A DNA stretch of 64,000 bases, from contig NZ_CP108513.1 of NCBI RefSeq assembly GCF_035989285.1, positions 248,001 to 312,000 of the forward strand, given 5' to 3'. Below are positions 36,286 to 44,387 of the stretch, in pieces. Source of the stretch: Streptomyces sp. NBC_01235 (GTDB lineage: Bacteria; Actinomycetota; Actinomycetes; Streptomycetales; Streptomycetaceae). Within the stretch, counting starts at the first letter, position 1, and every line of letters begins with the position of its first letter. The notes under the pieces were generated by a model, which made no database searches, was not told the origin of the DNA, and saw only the letters and a program-made list of their open reading frames with translations. The position numbers were made by a program, and so were the translations under genes.

Positions 36286-37743
36286 ATGTCCCAGACCCGC
36301 ACCATTCCCCCGCAGGCCCACGAGAGACCCCGCTCCAGCACGCGCAATGTCCTCGTGGTCATCGCGCTCGTGTGGACCGTCCAACTGGTCGCGCTCATGG
36401 CCGCGTTGTCCGGCATCGTCCAGGCCGATGTCGCGATCCACTTCCGGACCACCGAGATCGCGTGGTTCACCCTGATGACCCTGCTGACCGGGACCTTCTT
36501 CCTGCCCTTCGCGGTCAAGGCCGCGGCCCTGTTCGGCAAGAAGCGCGTCCTGCTCGTCGCCACCGGACTCGGCTTCGTCGGCGACCTGGTCGCCGCCCTC
36601 GCCACCGACTACCGCACGCTGCTGATCGGGCGCGGCATCGCGGGCGTCTACGCGGCCACCGCCCCGCTGGCCTACGCGATCACCCGCGACGTGTTCCCCC
36701 GCCGCTGGGTCGGGCTCGCCAGCGGGATCCTCGCCGGCGGTGTCGGCCTCGTCGCCTTCGGCGGGCCGTTCCTGTCCGGCTGGCTGCTGGACGACTACGG
36801 CTTCCGCGGCGTGCTGTGGTTCATGGCCATCAGCACCGCCGTGAGCTTCCTGCTGGTGGCTGCCTTCGTGCCGGAGAGTCCGATCCGCGCGGCGGGCGGC
36901 CGGATGGACTGGATCGGCGGACTCCTCCTCGGCGGAGGGATCACCGGGATCGTCTACGCCGTCGGCCAGGGCTCGCACTGGGGCTGGGACAGCGGCAAGT
37001 TCGCCACCTACATCGCCGGGTCGCTGATCGTGCTGGTCGTCTTCGTCCTGGTCGAGCGCCGGGTCGCCGAACCACTGTTCCCGCCGGCCATGACACGGCG
37101 TCGCCCGGTGTGGACCGTCCTGCTGGCCACATCCATCGCGGCCGGCTCACTCAGCGCCGTCGGCGTGGTGATACAACTGCTGATCCTCATGCCGAACATT
37201 CCCACCATCTCCGAAGGACTGGGCTGGTCCGGAACCCACAACGCCGTGGTCACCAGCCCGATCAGCGCCATGATCATCGTCGCGGCCGTGGGCACCGGTC
37301 TGCTCGCTCGCCGGGTGGACGCGCGGATCCTCCTGGGTGCCGGCTCCGCGCTCACGGTTCTCGGTTACGGCATCGGCACCCAGCTGCACCACAACGCCGC
37401 CCAGATCGTGGAGATGGGCCTGATCGCGGGGCTGGGCACGGGCATGGTCATGGCCATCGCGCCCATCATGATCATCGAGGTGGTCACCCCCGAGGAGCAG
37501 CCGCTGGCCAACGGCGCCCAGACGCTCGGTCAGGGCGTCGCGCAGATCGTCGTCTCGCAGGTGGCCTTCGTGGTGATGGCCCAGCACGGGAAGGTCATGA
37601 AGGGCACCCAGTTCTACCTCGACAAGGGCTTCACCAACGGGCTCTGGCTGGTGGTCGGTTGCTGTGCCCTGGGAGCGGTGCTCGTCCTTCTGATCCCCCG
37701 CAGCAAGCGCCTCGACGAGGTCCCGGTCGGCCAGGCGGCCTGA
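36286..37743 (+). CDS. MFS transporter (14-TM, DHA2-like)
   Basis: 485-residue membrane protein with about 14 hydrophobic segments. Conserved features are the helix 4 arginine in LIGRGIAGVYAATAPLAYA, the loop motif DVFPRRWVGLASG and GGPFLSGWLLDDYGFRGVLWF. The ATG at 36286 follows GGAAGG; a long leader of about 200 bases separates it from the promoter at 36048. Given the shared regulatory element and its place in a catabolic island, it may import the growth substrate or export a by-product, not only drugs. Confidence 0.87.
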   Translation: MSQTRTIPPQAHERPRSSTRNVLVVIALVWTVQLVALMAALSGIVQADVAIHFRTTEIAWFTLMTLLTGTFFLPFAVKAAALFGKKRVLLVATGLGFVGDLVAALATDYRTLLIGRGIAGVYAATAPLAYAITRDVFPRRWVGLASGILAGGVGLVAFGGPFLSGWLLDDYGFRGVLWFMAISTAVSFLLVAAFVPESPIRAAGGRMDWIGGLLLGGGITGIVYAVGQGSHWGWDSGKFATYIAGSLIVLVVFVLVERRVAEPLFPPAMTRRRPVWTVLLATSIAAGSLSAVGVVIQLLILMPNIPTISEGLGWSGTHNAVVTSPISAMIIVAAVGTGLLARRVDARILLGAGSALTVLGYGIGTQLHHNAAQIVEMGLIAGLGTGMVMAIAPIMIIEVVTPEEQPLANGAQTLGQGVAQIVVSQVAFVVMAQHGKVMKGTQFYLDKGFTNGLWLVVGCCALGAVLVLLIPRSKRLDEVPVGQAA

Positions 37744-37772
37744 CCCCACGCTCTCCCCGTCGACCATACGGC

Positions 37773-37837
37773 ACCGGCCTGCCGCTTCCCGTCGCACGAC
37801 CCGTACTCCGGGGGTGCGGGGGAAGCGGCAGGCCGGT
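37773..37837. terminator. bidirectional terminator hairpin
   Basis: ACCGGCCTGCCGCTTCCC and its exact reverse complement (37820-37837) form an 18-bp stem with a 29-base loop, between the convergent MFS and P450 genes. Confidence 0.65.
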
Positions 37838-38014
37838 CGCGTGCCGTGGTGGCCGGGGCCGTGGAATCCGCAAGCCGAGCGATCTGACGCCGCGACGGCC
37901 CACGCGTCCTGCCACGCCGAGCTGCCACGCGTGTGAGCGGGGAGGGAGGCCGAGCGGTCATACAGAGGCGACGGGCGCCTGAAGCGGCGCCCGTCGCCGG
38001 GGAACGCGTCCTCG

Positions 38015-39256
38015 CTACCAGGTGACCGGCAGCTCGTGAATGCCGTAGGCGAGCGCGTCGTCCCTGCGGAACCTGAGCTCGTCGAAACCGACCGCGAGGC
38101 GCAGGGTCGGGATGCGCCGGTAGAGGGTGCTGTAGACGACCTGGAGCTCGATCCGGGCGAGCTGCTGGCCGAGGCACTGGTGGATGCCCCAGGCGAACGC
38201 GTGGTGATGGCGCGCCTCTCGGGTGAGGTCGAGCTTCTCCGGCTCGGGGAACGCCTCCGGGTCCCAGTTGCCCGCGGGCAGCGCGACGACGATGCCCTCG
38301 CCGGCCTTGATGGTCACACCCTCGATCTCGATGTCCTCGCGGGCGATCCGCCGCTGCCCGAGCGCCGGGATGGTCAGATAGCGCAGGAGTTCCTCGACCG
38401 CGTTCGCGACGACCTTCGGGTCGTCCGTCTCGCGCAGCAGCGCGAGTTGTTCCGGGTTCTGCAGGAGCAGGGCGGTGCCCAGGGTGATCATGCTTGCGCT
38501 GGTCTCGTGACCGGCGATCAGCAGGATCATGCAGAGCATGGTGGCCTCGGGAAGGGTGAGTTCACCGGCCTTGATCCGCGCGGCGAAGTCCGAGATCACG
38601 TCCTCGGTCGGCTCCTCCATCCTGACCTGGAGCAGCCCGGCCAGATAGCCGCCCAGCGCCTCGTTCGCCGCCCGCTGCTGTTCGGCGGTCTTGTCGCTCC
38701 TGGTGGCGAAGGAGGCGTGTTCCTGGAAGAACGCGTGGTCCTCGTACGGCACACCGAGCAGCGCGCAGATCATCAGCGACGGCAGCGGCAGCGACAGGGC
38801 CTCCACCAGGTCCACGGGCCCCGGTCCCGTGAGCATCTTGTCGATGAGCTCGTCGGTGAACCGCTGGATCTCCGGCCGCAGCGCCTCCATCCGGTTGCGC
38901 GTGAACGGACGCGTCATCATGCGGCGGATCCGCGAGTGGTCGGCGCCGTCGGCGTTGAAGATGGTCAGCGGGTGGTGCGGGGCGCCCTGAGCCATGACCT
39001 CGTTCGGATGCGGGAAGCCCGGCTGCTTGTCGTTCGAACTCACCCGCGGGTCGGACAGGATCTGGCGCTGCGCGGCATGCCCGGTCACCAGCCACGGGGT
39101 GCTGCCGTCCCAGATGCGGCCCCGCGAAACGGGGGCCTTGTCGTTCAGGACGCGCTGCCCGGCCGGCGGGGCGAACGGGCAGGTGCGGTCCCGCGCCCCC
39201 GGATAGTCGAAGATCTCCGCGTCAGGGGCGGCGAGTTCCGTCTCTGCCTCGGACAT
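38015..39256 (-). CDS. cytochrome P450 (CYP105-like)
   Basis: 413-residue soluble monooxygenase. Oxygen-binding I-helix AGHETSAS, K-helix ExxR as EELLR, and heme loop FAWGIHQCLGQ with the thiolate C361. The overall form, with HQCLGQQLARIEL, resembles the CYP105 group known for broad hydroxylation, including steroids and herbicides. The second ATG (39256) was chosen because it is 7 bases after GGAGG. Third gene of an operon with a carboxymuconolactone-decarboxylase-like gene and a ferredoxin, which presumably supplies electrons. It probably hydroxylates an early intermediate of the island's substrate. Confidence 0.92.
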   Translation of the reverse strand: MSEAETELAAPDAEIFDYPGARDRTCPFAPPAGQRVLNDKAPVSRGRIWDGSTPWLVTGHAAQRQILSDPRVSSNDKQPGFPHPNEVMAQGAPHHPLTIFNADGADHSRIRRMMTRPFTRNRMEALRPEIQRFTDELIDKMLTGPGPVDLVEALSLPLPSLMICALLGVPYEDHAFFQEHASFATRSDKTAEQQRAANEALGGYLAGLLQVRMEEPTEDVISDFAARIKAGELTLPEATMLCMILLIAGHETSASMITLGTALLLQNPEQLALLRETDDPKVVANAVEELLRYLTIPALGQRRIAREDIEIEGVTIKAGEGIVVALPAGNWDPEAFPEPEKLDLTREARHHHAFAWGIHQCLGQQLARIELQVVYSTLYRRIPTLRLAVGFDELRFRRDDALAYGIHELPVTW

Positions 39257-39298
39257 GGTCATTCCTCCAGGCGGTGTGGGGGGGTGGGGGGAGCTCGG

Positions 39299-39493
39299 TC
39301 ATTCCTCGATACGGATGGCCAGCGCGGGGCACACGGCCGCGGCGTTGCGCACGTCGTCGGCCAGCTCCGGTCCGGGGTTCTCGTTGAGCAGGACGACGAT
39401 GCCGTCCTCGTCACGCTGGTCGAACACCTCCATGGCGGCGGCCACGCACTGCCCGGCCGCGACGCACTTCTCCTCGTCGACGACAACCTTCAT
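39299..39493 (-). CDS. P450-linked 3Fe-4S ferredoxin
   Basis: 64-residue acidic ferredoxin. Cluster ligands are C10 and C16 in CVAAGQC and the cysteine in the C-terminal AVCPA; the residue usually ligating a fourth iron is replaced, typical of the 3Fe-4S ferredoxins encoded beside actinobacterial P450 genes. It transfers electrons from a reductase to the P450 encoded 42 bases downstream. Confidence 0.93.
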   Translation of the reverse strand: MKVVVDEEKCVAAGQCVAAAMEVFDQRDEDGIVVLLNENPGPELADDVRNAAAVCPALAIRIEE

Positions 39494-39589
39494 GGAACTC
39501 TCCTGCTCATTCGGTGGGCGGCCGGCGCAGACGCCGGTGAACCGACCCTCGCGGCGGTGTTCCGCGCACGGCGCGGGTCCGCAGGCGCC

Positions 39590-39982
39590 TCAGTCCTCCA
39601 GCGCCGCACGGGCGGCGGTACGGGCGGCCACGGCCCGCGGGAATCCCGCGTAACCGCTGGAGTGGTAGATGACCTCGGCGATCTGATCGCGGGTCAGCCC
39701 GTTCGTCAGGGCGATGCGGACATGGGTCTTCAGCTCGGTCTCGGCCCCGAGCGCGATGAGGATGCCCAGGGTGACCAGACTCCGGTCACGCGGCGCAAGA
39801 CCCTCGCGCCCCCACAGCGCGCCCCAGACGCTGGTCAGGCCGATGTCGACGAGTTCCTCGCCGAGACGGCCGTCCCGCAGGTCGACGTCACCCTCGGGGA
39901 AGACCCCCGGCAGGGCCGCCCGCATGGCCTTCCAGCCCTCGGCACGCAGGTCGATGCTCTTCTCGACGACGTCGTCGCTCAC
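39590..39982 (-). CDS. carboxymuconolactone decarboxylase family protein
   Basis: 130 residues from a GTG preceded by GGGAG. All-helical CMD fold: LGEELVDIGLTSVWGALWGR, RDRSLVTLGILIALGAETEL and the conserved HVRIALTNGLTRDQIAEVIYHSSGYAGFP (shortened: GLTRDQIAEVIYHSSGYAG). The pair of redox cysteines of AhpD-type members is absent, so it is closer to the 4-carboxymuconolactone decarboxylase branch. First gene of the operon with ferredoxin and P450, directly behind the promoter-operator element. It may decarboxylate an intermediate of the island; the substrate is unknown. Confidence 0.85.
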   Translation of the reverse strand: MSDDVVEKSIDLRAEGWKAMRAALPGVFPEGDVDLRDGRLGEELVDIGLTSVWGALWGREGLAPRDRSLVTLGILIALGAETELKTHVRIALTNGLTRDQIAEVIYHSSGYAGFPRAVAARTAARAALED

Positions 39983-40020
39983 GCCAGGCTCCCGTCATGC
40001 TGCTTCACATCCTAGCCCGG

Positions 40021-40049
40021 AAGTTAGACCAAGCGGTCGGTACAATCAA
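40021..40049 (-). promoter_or_regulatory. promoter-operator module of the CMD-ferredoxin-P450 operon
   Basis: Reading leftwards: TTGATT (40049-40044), the 17-base spacer GTACCGACCGCTTGGTC, TAACTT (40026-40021). The GTG start of the first gene is about 39 bases downstream of the -10. Spacer and flanks differ from the MFS element in only a few bases, which shows shared regulation. Confidence 0.65.
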
Positions 40050-40104
40050 TGACTCGGGCAAGATCCACCACCACCGATCCGGCCCCGCCCCGCGTCCCGG
40101 CAGG

Positions 40105-41049
40105 TCACAGCGCCGCGGGATTCATAGACCACTCAGTACAATCACGATCGGAATTTCCGGCCGAGGCCGACAGCGCCCTGCCGGACGCCGAGAAGCGGGC
40201 GGCCGCGGTCAACCCCGGAGCCCGCGATCCGACCGCGTCCGACGCTTCCTCGCCGTACGGCCGTGCCACGCCGAAGAGCTCCTCGGACACCGCCCGCACC
40301 GCGTTGACCACCAGCGGAGCCACGAGTTCCAGTGAGGAGCGGCCGTCTCCGACCACCGAGATGGCGCCGACGGGCCCCCCGGGCCCGCACATCGCGAGGC
40401 CGACGCAACCGAGGTCGGGGAAACACTCCCCCCGGTCGATCGCGAGGCCGTTGCGGCGGCGCACGGTGGTGAGTTCGCGGTGCAGGTGGTCGAGGCGGCC
40501 GATGCTGCGCCGGGTGCGGCGCTCGATCACCTGGGCGTAGCGCGCGTCGATCTCCTCCGGGCTCTGCCAGGCGAGCATCGCCTTGCCGAGGCCGGTACAG
40601 TGCGCGACCGCCCGGCCCCCGACCCTCGACGGTATGTCCACCGCCGCCCGGCCGCCCACCTTGTCCAGGTAGTAGATGTCCGGCCCGTCCAGCACCGCCA
40701 GGTGGACGACCATTCTGGTGCGCACGGCCAGGTCCAGCAGATGCGGGGCGGCGGCGGCCCGCAACGCGCTGTGCGCGATCTCGCGCCCGCCCAGGCCGAG
40801 CGCCCGCGGCCCCAGCGTGTACCCGGCCACCGTATGGTCCAGCCAGTCCAGCCGCACCAGTTGGTCGAGTATCCGATGGGTGGTCGAGCGCGGCAGGTGC
40901 GTCCGGCGGGAGACCGTTTCCAGTGTCAGGTGGGTATGCGGACGTTCGAAAAGGTCCATGATCAGCGTCACGCGCTCCATCATCGACGGGGGCAGCGCTT
41001 GCCGGTCGATCTCGTCGGGTCGTGGGCTCAGGCGAAGGGCAGACGTCAT
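40105..41049 (-). CDS. IclR-family transcriptional regulator
   Basis: 314 residues. Winged helix about residues 20-80 (MERVTLIMDLFERPHTHLTL and RTHLPRSTTHRILDQLVRL), then a GAF-like effector domain with GKAMLAWQSPEEID and GLAIDRGECFPDLGCVGLAM. IclR proteins in catabolic islands sense an aromatic or pathway intermediate. The ATG at 41049 follows AGAGAGG; the upstream extension is unlikely. It lies downstream of the aldolase operon, separated by a terminator, and could act on the palindromes at 44150-44200. The last 80 codons contain a partial copy of the island's promoter element. Confidence 0.9.
   Translation of the reverse strand: MTSALRLSPRPDEIDRQALPPSMMERVTLIMDLFERPHTHLTLETVSRRTHLPRSTTHRILDQLVRLDWLDHTVAGYTLGPRALGLGGREIAHSALRAAAAPHLLDLAVRTRMVVHLAVLDGPDIYYLDKVGGRAAVDIPSRVGGRAVAHCTGLGKAMLAWQSPEEIDARYAQVIERRTRRSIGRLDHLHRELTTVRRRNGLAIDRGECFPDLGCVGLAMCGPGGPVGAISVVGDGRSSLELVAPLVVNAVRAVSEELFGVARPYGEEASDAVGSRAPGLTAAARFSASGRALSASAGNSDRDCTEWSMNPAAL
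40125..40144. promoter_or_regulatory. partial copy of the island operator inside the IclR 3' end
   Basis: TAGACCACTCAGTACAATCA shares the outer parts TAGACCA and GTACAATCA with the element at 40025-40048 but has four bases fewer between them. It may be a degenerate or weak site upstream of the P450 operon promoter. Confidence 0.3.
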
Positions 41050-41145
41050 CGTCGGTGCCTCTCTGCTCAAACTGAAATCAATTCTAGTTCGGCGTCGGCG
41101 CCAAGGTACCAACGGCACAGGCAGCAGAGAAAGAGCCGTGCAAGC

Positions 41146-41169
41146 ATTGATTCGGACGGTCGGTCCATT
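41146..41169. promoter_or_regulatory. operator-like site upstream of the IclR gene
   Basis: ATTGATTCGGACGGTCGGTC followed by CATT contains GGACGGTCGGTCC, related to the ACCGACCG core of the island elements on the opposite strand. It lies about 100 bases before the IclR start, between that gene and the aldolase operon's terminator. Confidence 0.35.
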
Positions 41170-41190
41170 CTTTCACCGGCGCAAAAACGT

Positions 41191-41222
41191 GCCGCTCCCC
41201 GGGGACCATTTCGGGGAGCGGC
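41191..41222 (-). terminator. intrinsic terminator of the hydratase-dehydrogenase-aldolase operon
   Basis: On the minus strand, an 11-bp stem (GCCGCTCCCCG and complement) with a 10-base loop is followed by ACGTTTTTGC, a T-run rarely seen in this GC-rich window. Confidence 0.75.
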
Positions 41223-41254
41223 TTTCGACGTACCGGGCGAGCCAGGGAGTCGGG

Positions 41255-42268
41255 TCAGCCCTGGGTGAGGTCGAGGGCGATGTCGACGATCATGTCCTCC
41301 TGCCCGCCGACGAGGCCACGCCTGCCGACCTCCTGGAGGATCGTGCGGGCGTCGAGGCCGTACTGGACCGCCGCGGCCTCCGCGTGGCGCAGGAAACTGG
41401 AGTAGGCGCCGGCGTAGCCCAGGGTGAGGGTCTCCCGATCGACGCGCACGGGGCGGTCCTGGAGAGGACGGACCAGGTCCTCGGCGGCGTCCTGGAGGGC
41501 GAACAGGTCGCAGTCGTGCTTCCAGCCGAGGAGGTTGGCCACGGCGACCAACGGTTCGATCGGGCAGTTGCCCGCCCCCGCGCCCTGTCCGGCCAGCGAG
41601 GCGTCCACCCGCGTCACGCCCTCCTCCACGGCCACCACGGAGTTCGCCACCGAGAGGGAGAGGTTCTCGTGCGCGTGGATGCCGATCTCGGTCTCCGGGT
41701 CGAGGACGGCGCGGTAGGCGCGGATGCGGTCGCGCACGCCGTCCATGGTCAGCCGGCCGCCGGAGTCGGTGACGTACACGCAGTGTGCGCCGTAGGACTC
41801 CATCAGCCTGGCCTGCTCGGCGAGGGCGTGCGGGGGCGCCATGTGGCTCATCATCAGGAACCCGGAGACGTCCATGCCGAGTTCGCGGGCGGTGGCGATG
41901 TGCTGGGCCGCGACGTCCGCCTCGGTGCAGTGGGTGGCGATGCGCACCGAGCGGACGCCGAGGGCGTAGGCCCGCCTGAGCTCGGCGATGGTGCCGATGC
42001 CGGGCAGGAGCAGGGAGGTGAGGACCGCGCGGTCGATGGCGTCCGCGGCGGCCTCGATCCACTCCCAGTCGGTGTTGCTGCCCGGCCCGTAGTTGAGGCT
42101 GCCGCCCGCCAGGCCGTCGCCGTGGGCGACCTCGATCGCGTCCACGCCGGCCTGGTCGAGGGCCGCGGAGATCCGGGCCACGAACTCGGGCGTGATCCGG
42201 TGCCGGACGGCGTGCATCCCGTCCCGGAGGGTGACGTCCTGTACGTAGAGCCTGCGGGTGGCGGTCAC
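41255..42268 (-). CDS. 4-hydroxy-2-oxovalerate aldolase (HsaF/DmpG type)
   Basis: 337-residue divalent-metal aldolase that splits 4-hydroxy-2-oxoacids into pyruvate and an aldehyde in the last stage of meta-cleavage pathways. The TIM barrel starts with [11 protein letters not shown], giving the metal-binding aspartate and catalytic Arg/His; IGIHAHENL supplies the two metal histidines; the C-terminal helical domain contacts the dehydrogenase subunit. Its start overlaps the acetaldehyde dehydrogenase stop (ATGA-type), as expected for two proteins that form a channelling complex. Confidence 0.94.
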   Translation of the reverse strand: MTATRRLYVQDVTLRDGMHAVRHRITPEFVARISAALDQAGVDAIEVAHGDGLAGGSLNYGPGSNTDWEWIEAAADAIDRAVLTSLLLPGIGTIAELRRAYALGVRSVRIATHCTEADVAAQHIATARELGMDVSGFLMMSHMAPPHALAEQARLMESYGAHCVYVTDSGGRLTMDGVRDRIRAYRAVLDPETEIGIHAHENLSLSVANSVVAVEEGVTRVDASLAGQGAGAGNCPIEPLVAVANLLGWKHDCDLFALQDAAEDLVRPLQDRPVRVDRETLTLGYAGAYSSFLRHAEAAAVQYGLDARTILQEVGRRGLVGGQEDMIVDIALDLTQG

Positions 42269-43251
42269 TTGGTCACCTCCGTGGAGAAACGCCGGGCGAT
42301 GCGCTCGGCGACCCGCAGGGCGGCCGAGGTCATGATGTCGAGGTTGCCGGCGTAGGCGGGCAGGTAGTGGGCGGCGCCCTCCACCTCGAGGAAGACGGAG
42401 ACCTTGGTCGTCGCGGTGGAGTCGCCGTCGGGCAGGAGCGTGTGCACCGGGTCGCCCGCGGGGACCGGGGTGAACTGGACCTGCTGCTTGAGCCGGTAGC
42501 CGGGCACGTACTCGGCGACCGCGGCGACCATCTCCTCGACGGAGGCGCGGATGGCGTCGTGGTCCGCCTCACCGATCAGGCAGTACACCGTGTCCCGCAT
42601 GATCAGCGGCGGTTCGGCCGGGTTCAGGACGATGATCGCCTTGCCCCGCCGGGCACCGCCCACCTGCTCGATCGCCCCCGCGGTGGTCTCGGTGAACTCG
42701 TCGATGTTGGCCCGGGTGCCGGGTCCGGCCGACTTGGAGGCGATCGAGGCGACGATCTCGGCGTAGGGCACCAGGGTGACGCGGCTGACCGCGTGGACGA
42801 TGGGGATGGTCGCCTGGCCGCCGCACGTGACCATGTTCAGGTTGCCGACAGCGTTGTCCGCGCTGTCCGCGCTGTCTGCGTGGCCGGCGTTCTCCAGGTG
42901 TTCGTCCAGGTTCACCGTCGGCACCACGTACGGGCCGATGGCGGCCGGGGTGAGGTCGACGAGGCGTTTGCCGTACGGGGCGAGCTTCTTGGCGTTCTCG
43001 ACGTGTGCCTTGGCCGACGTGGCGTCGAAGACGATGTCGATGTCGTCGAAGCCGTCCATGCGGATCAGGCCGTCCACGCCCTCGTGCGTGGTGGGAACCT
43101 TCAGGCGTGCGGCGCGTGCCAGGCCGTCCGAGTCCGGGTCGATGCCGACCATCGCCGCCATCTCCAGGGTGTCGGACAGGCGCAGTACCTTGATCATCAG
43201 GTCGGTGCCGATGTTGCCGGAACCGATTACGGCCACCTTGGTCTTCGTCAT
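42265..43251 (-). CDS. acetaldehyde dehydrogenase, acylating (HsaG/DmpF type)
   Basis: 328 residues. NAD-binding [13 protein letters not shown] (7-19), catalytic C143 in MVTCGGQA, and the dimer region [21 protein letters not shown]. It converts the aldehyde released by the aldolase to acetyl-CoA or propionyl-CoA. Before the catalytic cysteine there is an unusual insert [12 protein letters not shown] encoded by a 9-base tandem repeat; relatives have a shorter loop. Starts and stops overlap those of the genes on both sides, so the three genes are translationally coupled. Confidence 0.94.
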   Translation of the reverse strand: MTKTKVAVIGSGNIGTDLMIKVLRLSDTLEMAAMVGIDPDSDGLARAARLKVPTTHEGVDGLIRMDGFDDIDIVFDATSAKAHVENAKKLAPYGKRLVDLTPAAIGPYVVPTVNLDEHLENAGHADSADSADNAVGNLNMVTCGGQATIPIVHAVSRVTLVPYAEIVASIASKSAGPGTRANIDEFTETTAGAIEQVGGARRGKAIIVLNPAEPPLIMRDTVYCLIGEADHDAIRASVEEMVAAVAEYVPGYRLKQQVQFTPVPAGDPVHTLLPDGDSTATTKVSVFLEVEGAAHYLPAYAGNLDIMTSAALRVAERIARRFSTEVTK

Positions 43252-44087
43252 CCGTCTTCCTTGGCTTCCTTGGTCGAGAAGGTCGCTGTCACCGAACCCA
43301 GGCCCGACATCTCGGCCCGCACGGTGACGCCTGGCGGGGTGGGGACGAGCGGTCCCAGGGCGCCGGAGAGCACGACCTGGCCGGCGCGCAGCGGGTCGCC
43401 GAAATCCCGGGCGGTGCGCGCCAGCCACAGCAGCGCGGCAAGCGGGTCCCCCAGGCAGGCGGCGCCGTTTCCCTCGGACGCGAGCACGCCGTCGGCGTAC
43501 AACCGCATGGTGACGTCCCGGGGTTCGAACTCGGTCGGCCCGAGCCGCTCCCGGCCGAGGACGAACAGGCCGCTGGAGGCGTTGTCGGCGACCGTGTCGG
43601 TGATCGCGATGTCCCAGTCGGCCACCCGGCTGTCGACGATCTCCAGCGCGGCCACGGCGTGGCCGACCGCGGCCCGGACCCGTTCGATGCCGAGGTCGTC
43701 GTCGTCCAGATCGGAGGCGAGCACGAACGCGATCTCCGCCTCGACCCTGGGCTGGAGCAGCCGGCCACTGGGGACGGCCGGCAGGCCGGTGACGTCCATG
43801 TCGTCCAGCAGGACCCCGAAGTCGGGCCGGTCGACGCCGACCTGACGCTGCACCGACGCCGACGTCAGTCCGATCTTGCGGCCGACGACGCGTGCCCCGG
43901 CGGCGATCCGGTCGCCGATGACGCGTTGCTGAACGGCGTACGCGAGGCCGATGTCGGTCGTGCCGAGCAGGTCCCGCACGGGGGCGCACGGCTTGCCGTC
44001 CCGAGCCGCGCCGACGAGTCGCGCGGCCGCCTCGGCGACGGCCGCCTCACGATCCGCGGCGGCCGTCGGTTCCCCTATGTCTGTCAT
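43248..44087 (-). CDS. 2-oxopent-4-enoate hydratase family (HsaE/DmpE type)
   Basis: 279-residue metal-dependent hydratase of the fumarylacetoacetase fold. Landmarks are [20 protein letters not shown] near residue 55, GRKIGLTS, the metal-binding EAEIAFVL, and [11 protein letters not shown]. It adds water to 2-hydroxypenta-2,4-dienoate-type products of the C-C hydrolase. The ATG at 44087 was chosen over one two codons earlier because of its distance from GAGG. First gene of the three-gene operon; the 300-base region upstream, shared with the KstD-like gene, carries two palindromes. Confidence 0.92.
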   Translation of the reverse strand: MTDIGEPTAAADREAAVAEAAARLVGAARDGKPCAPVRDLLGTTDIGLAYAVQQRVIGDRIAAGARVVGRKIGLTSASVQRQVGVDRPDFGVLLDDMDVTGLPAVPSGRLLQPRVEAEIAFVLASDLDDDDLGIERVRAAVGHAVAALEIVDSRVADWDIAITDTVADNASSGLFVLGRERLGPTEFEPRDVTMRLYADGVLASEGNGAACLGDPLAALLWLARTARDFGDPLRAGQVVLSGALGPLVPTPPGVTVRAEMSGLGSVTATFSTKEAKEDG

Positions 44088-44149
44088 TGCCATCCTCAAC
44101 TCGTGCCGGTCTCCAGCGTGATCGCCGGCGGGGGACTGCGGCCTCGCTC

Positions 44150-44200
44150 GTTCCGCTGAGCGGGACTGGCGAGCCGCCCGGGCGGTCTCGCTGAGCGAGA
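44150..44200. promoter_or_regulatory. two IclR-type palindromes between hydratase and KstD-like genes
   Basis: GTTCCGCTGAGCGGGAC (44150-44166) and TCTCGCTGAGCGAGA (44186-44200, perfect 7-base arms) share the core CGCTGAGCG and lie 36 bases apart centre to centre. That size and shape fit IclR-family operators. They sit in the divergent region of the two transcription units, so one bound regulator could control both. The rest of 44088-44387 shows nothing further. Confidence 0.5.
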
Positions 44201-44387
44201 TGGCCGAACGGCGGTGCTGCGGCGGCTCGTTACCTTCGTCGGGCGAACTGCTGAACGGCTGGTGGCGAGACGCCGTGTCGGAGCCGTACCGCTCGTGCTC
44301 CGCGGTGTCCGCCTCCGTCTGCCGTCCCCCCGCCTCCGGTCGCGGTCCCCACCCCCCACGCAGAACGTCGGCACTCATGAGGAGGTC

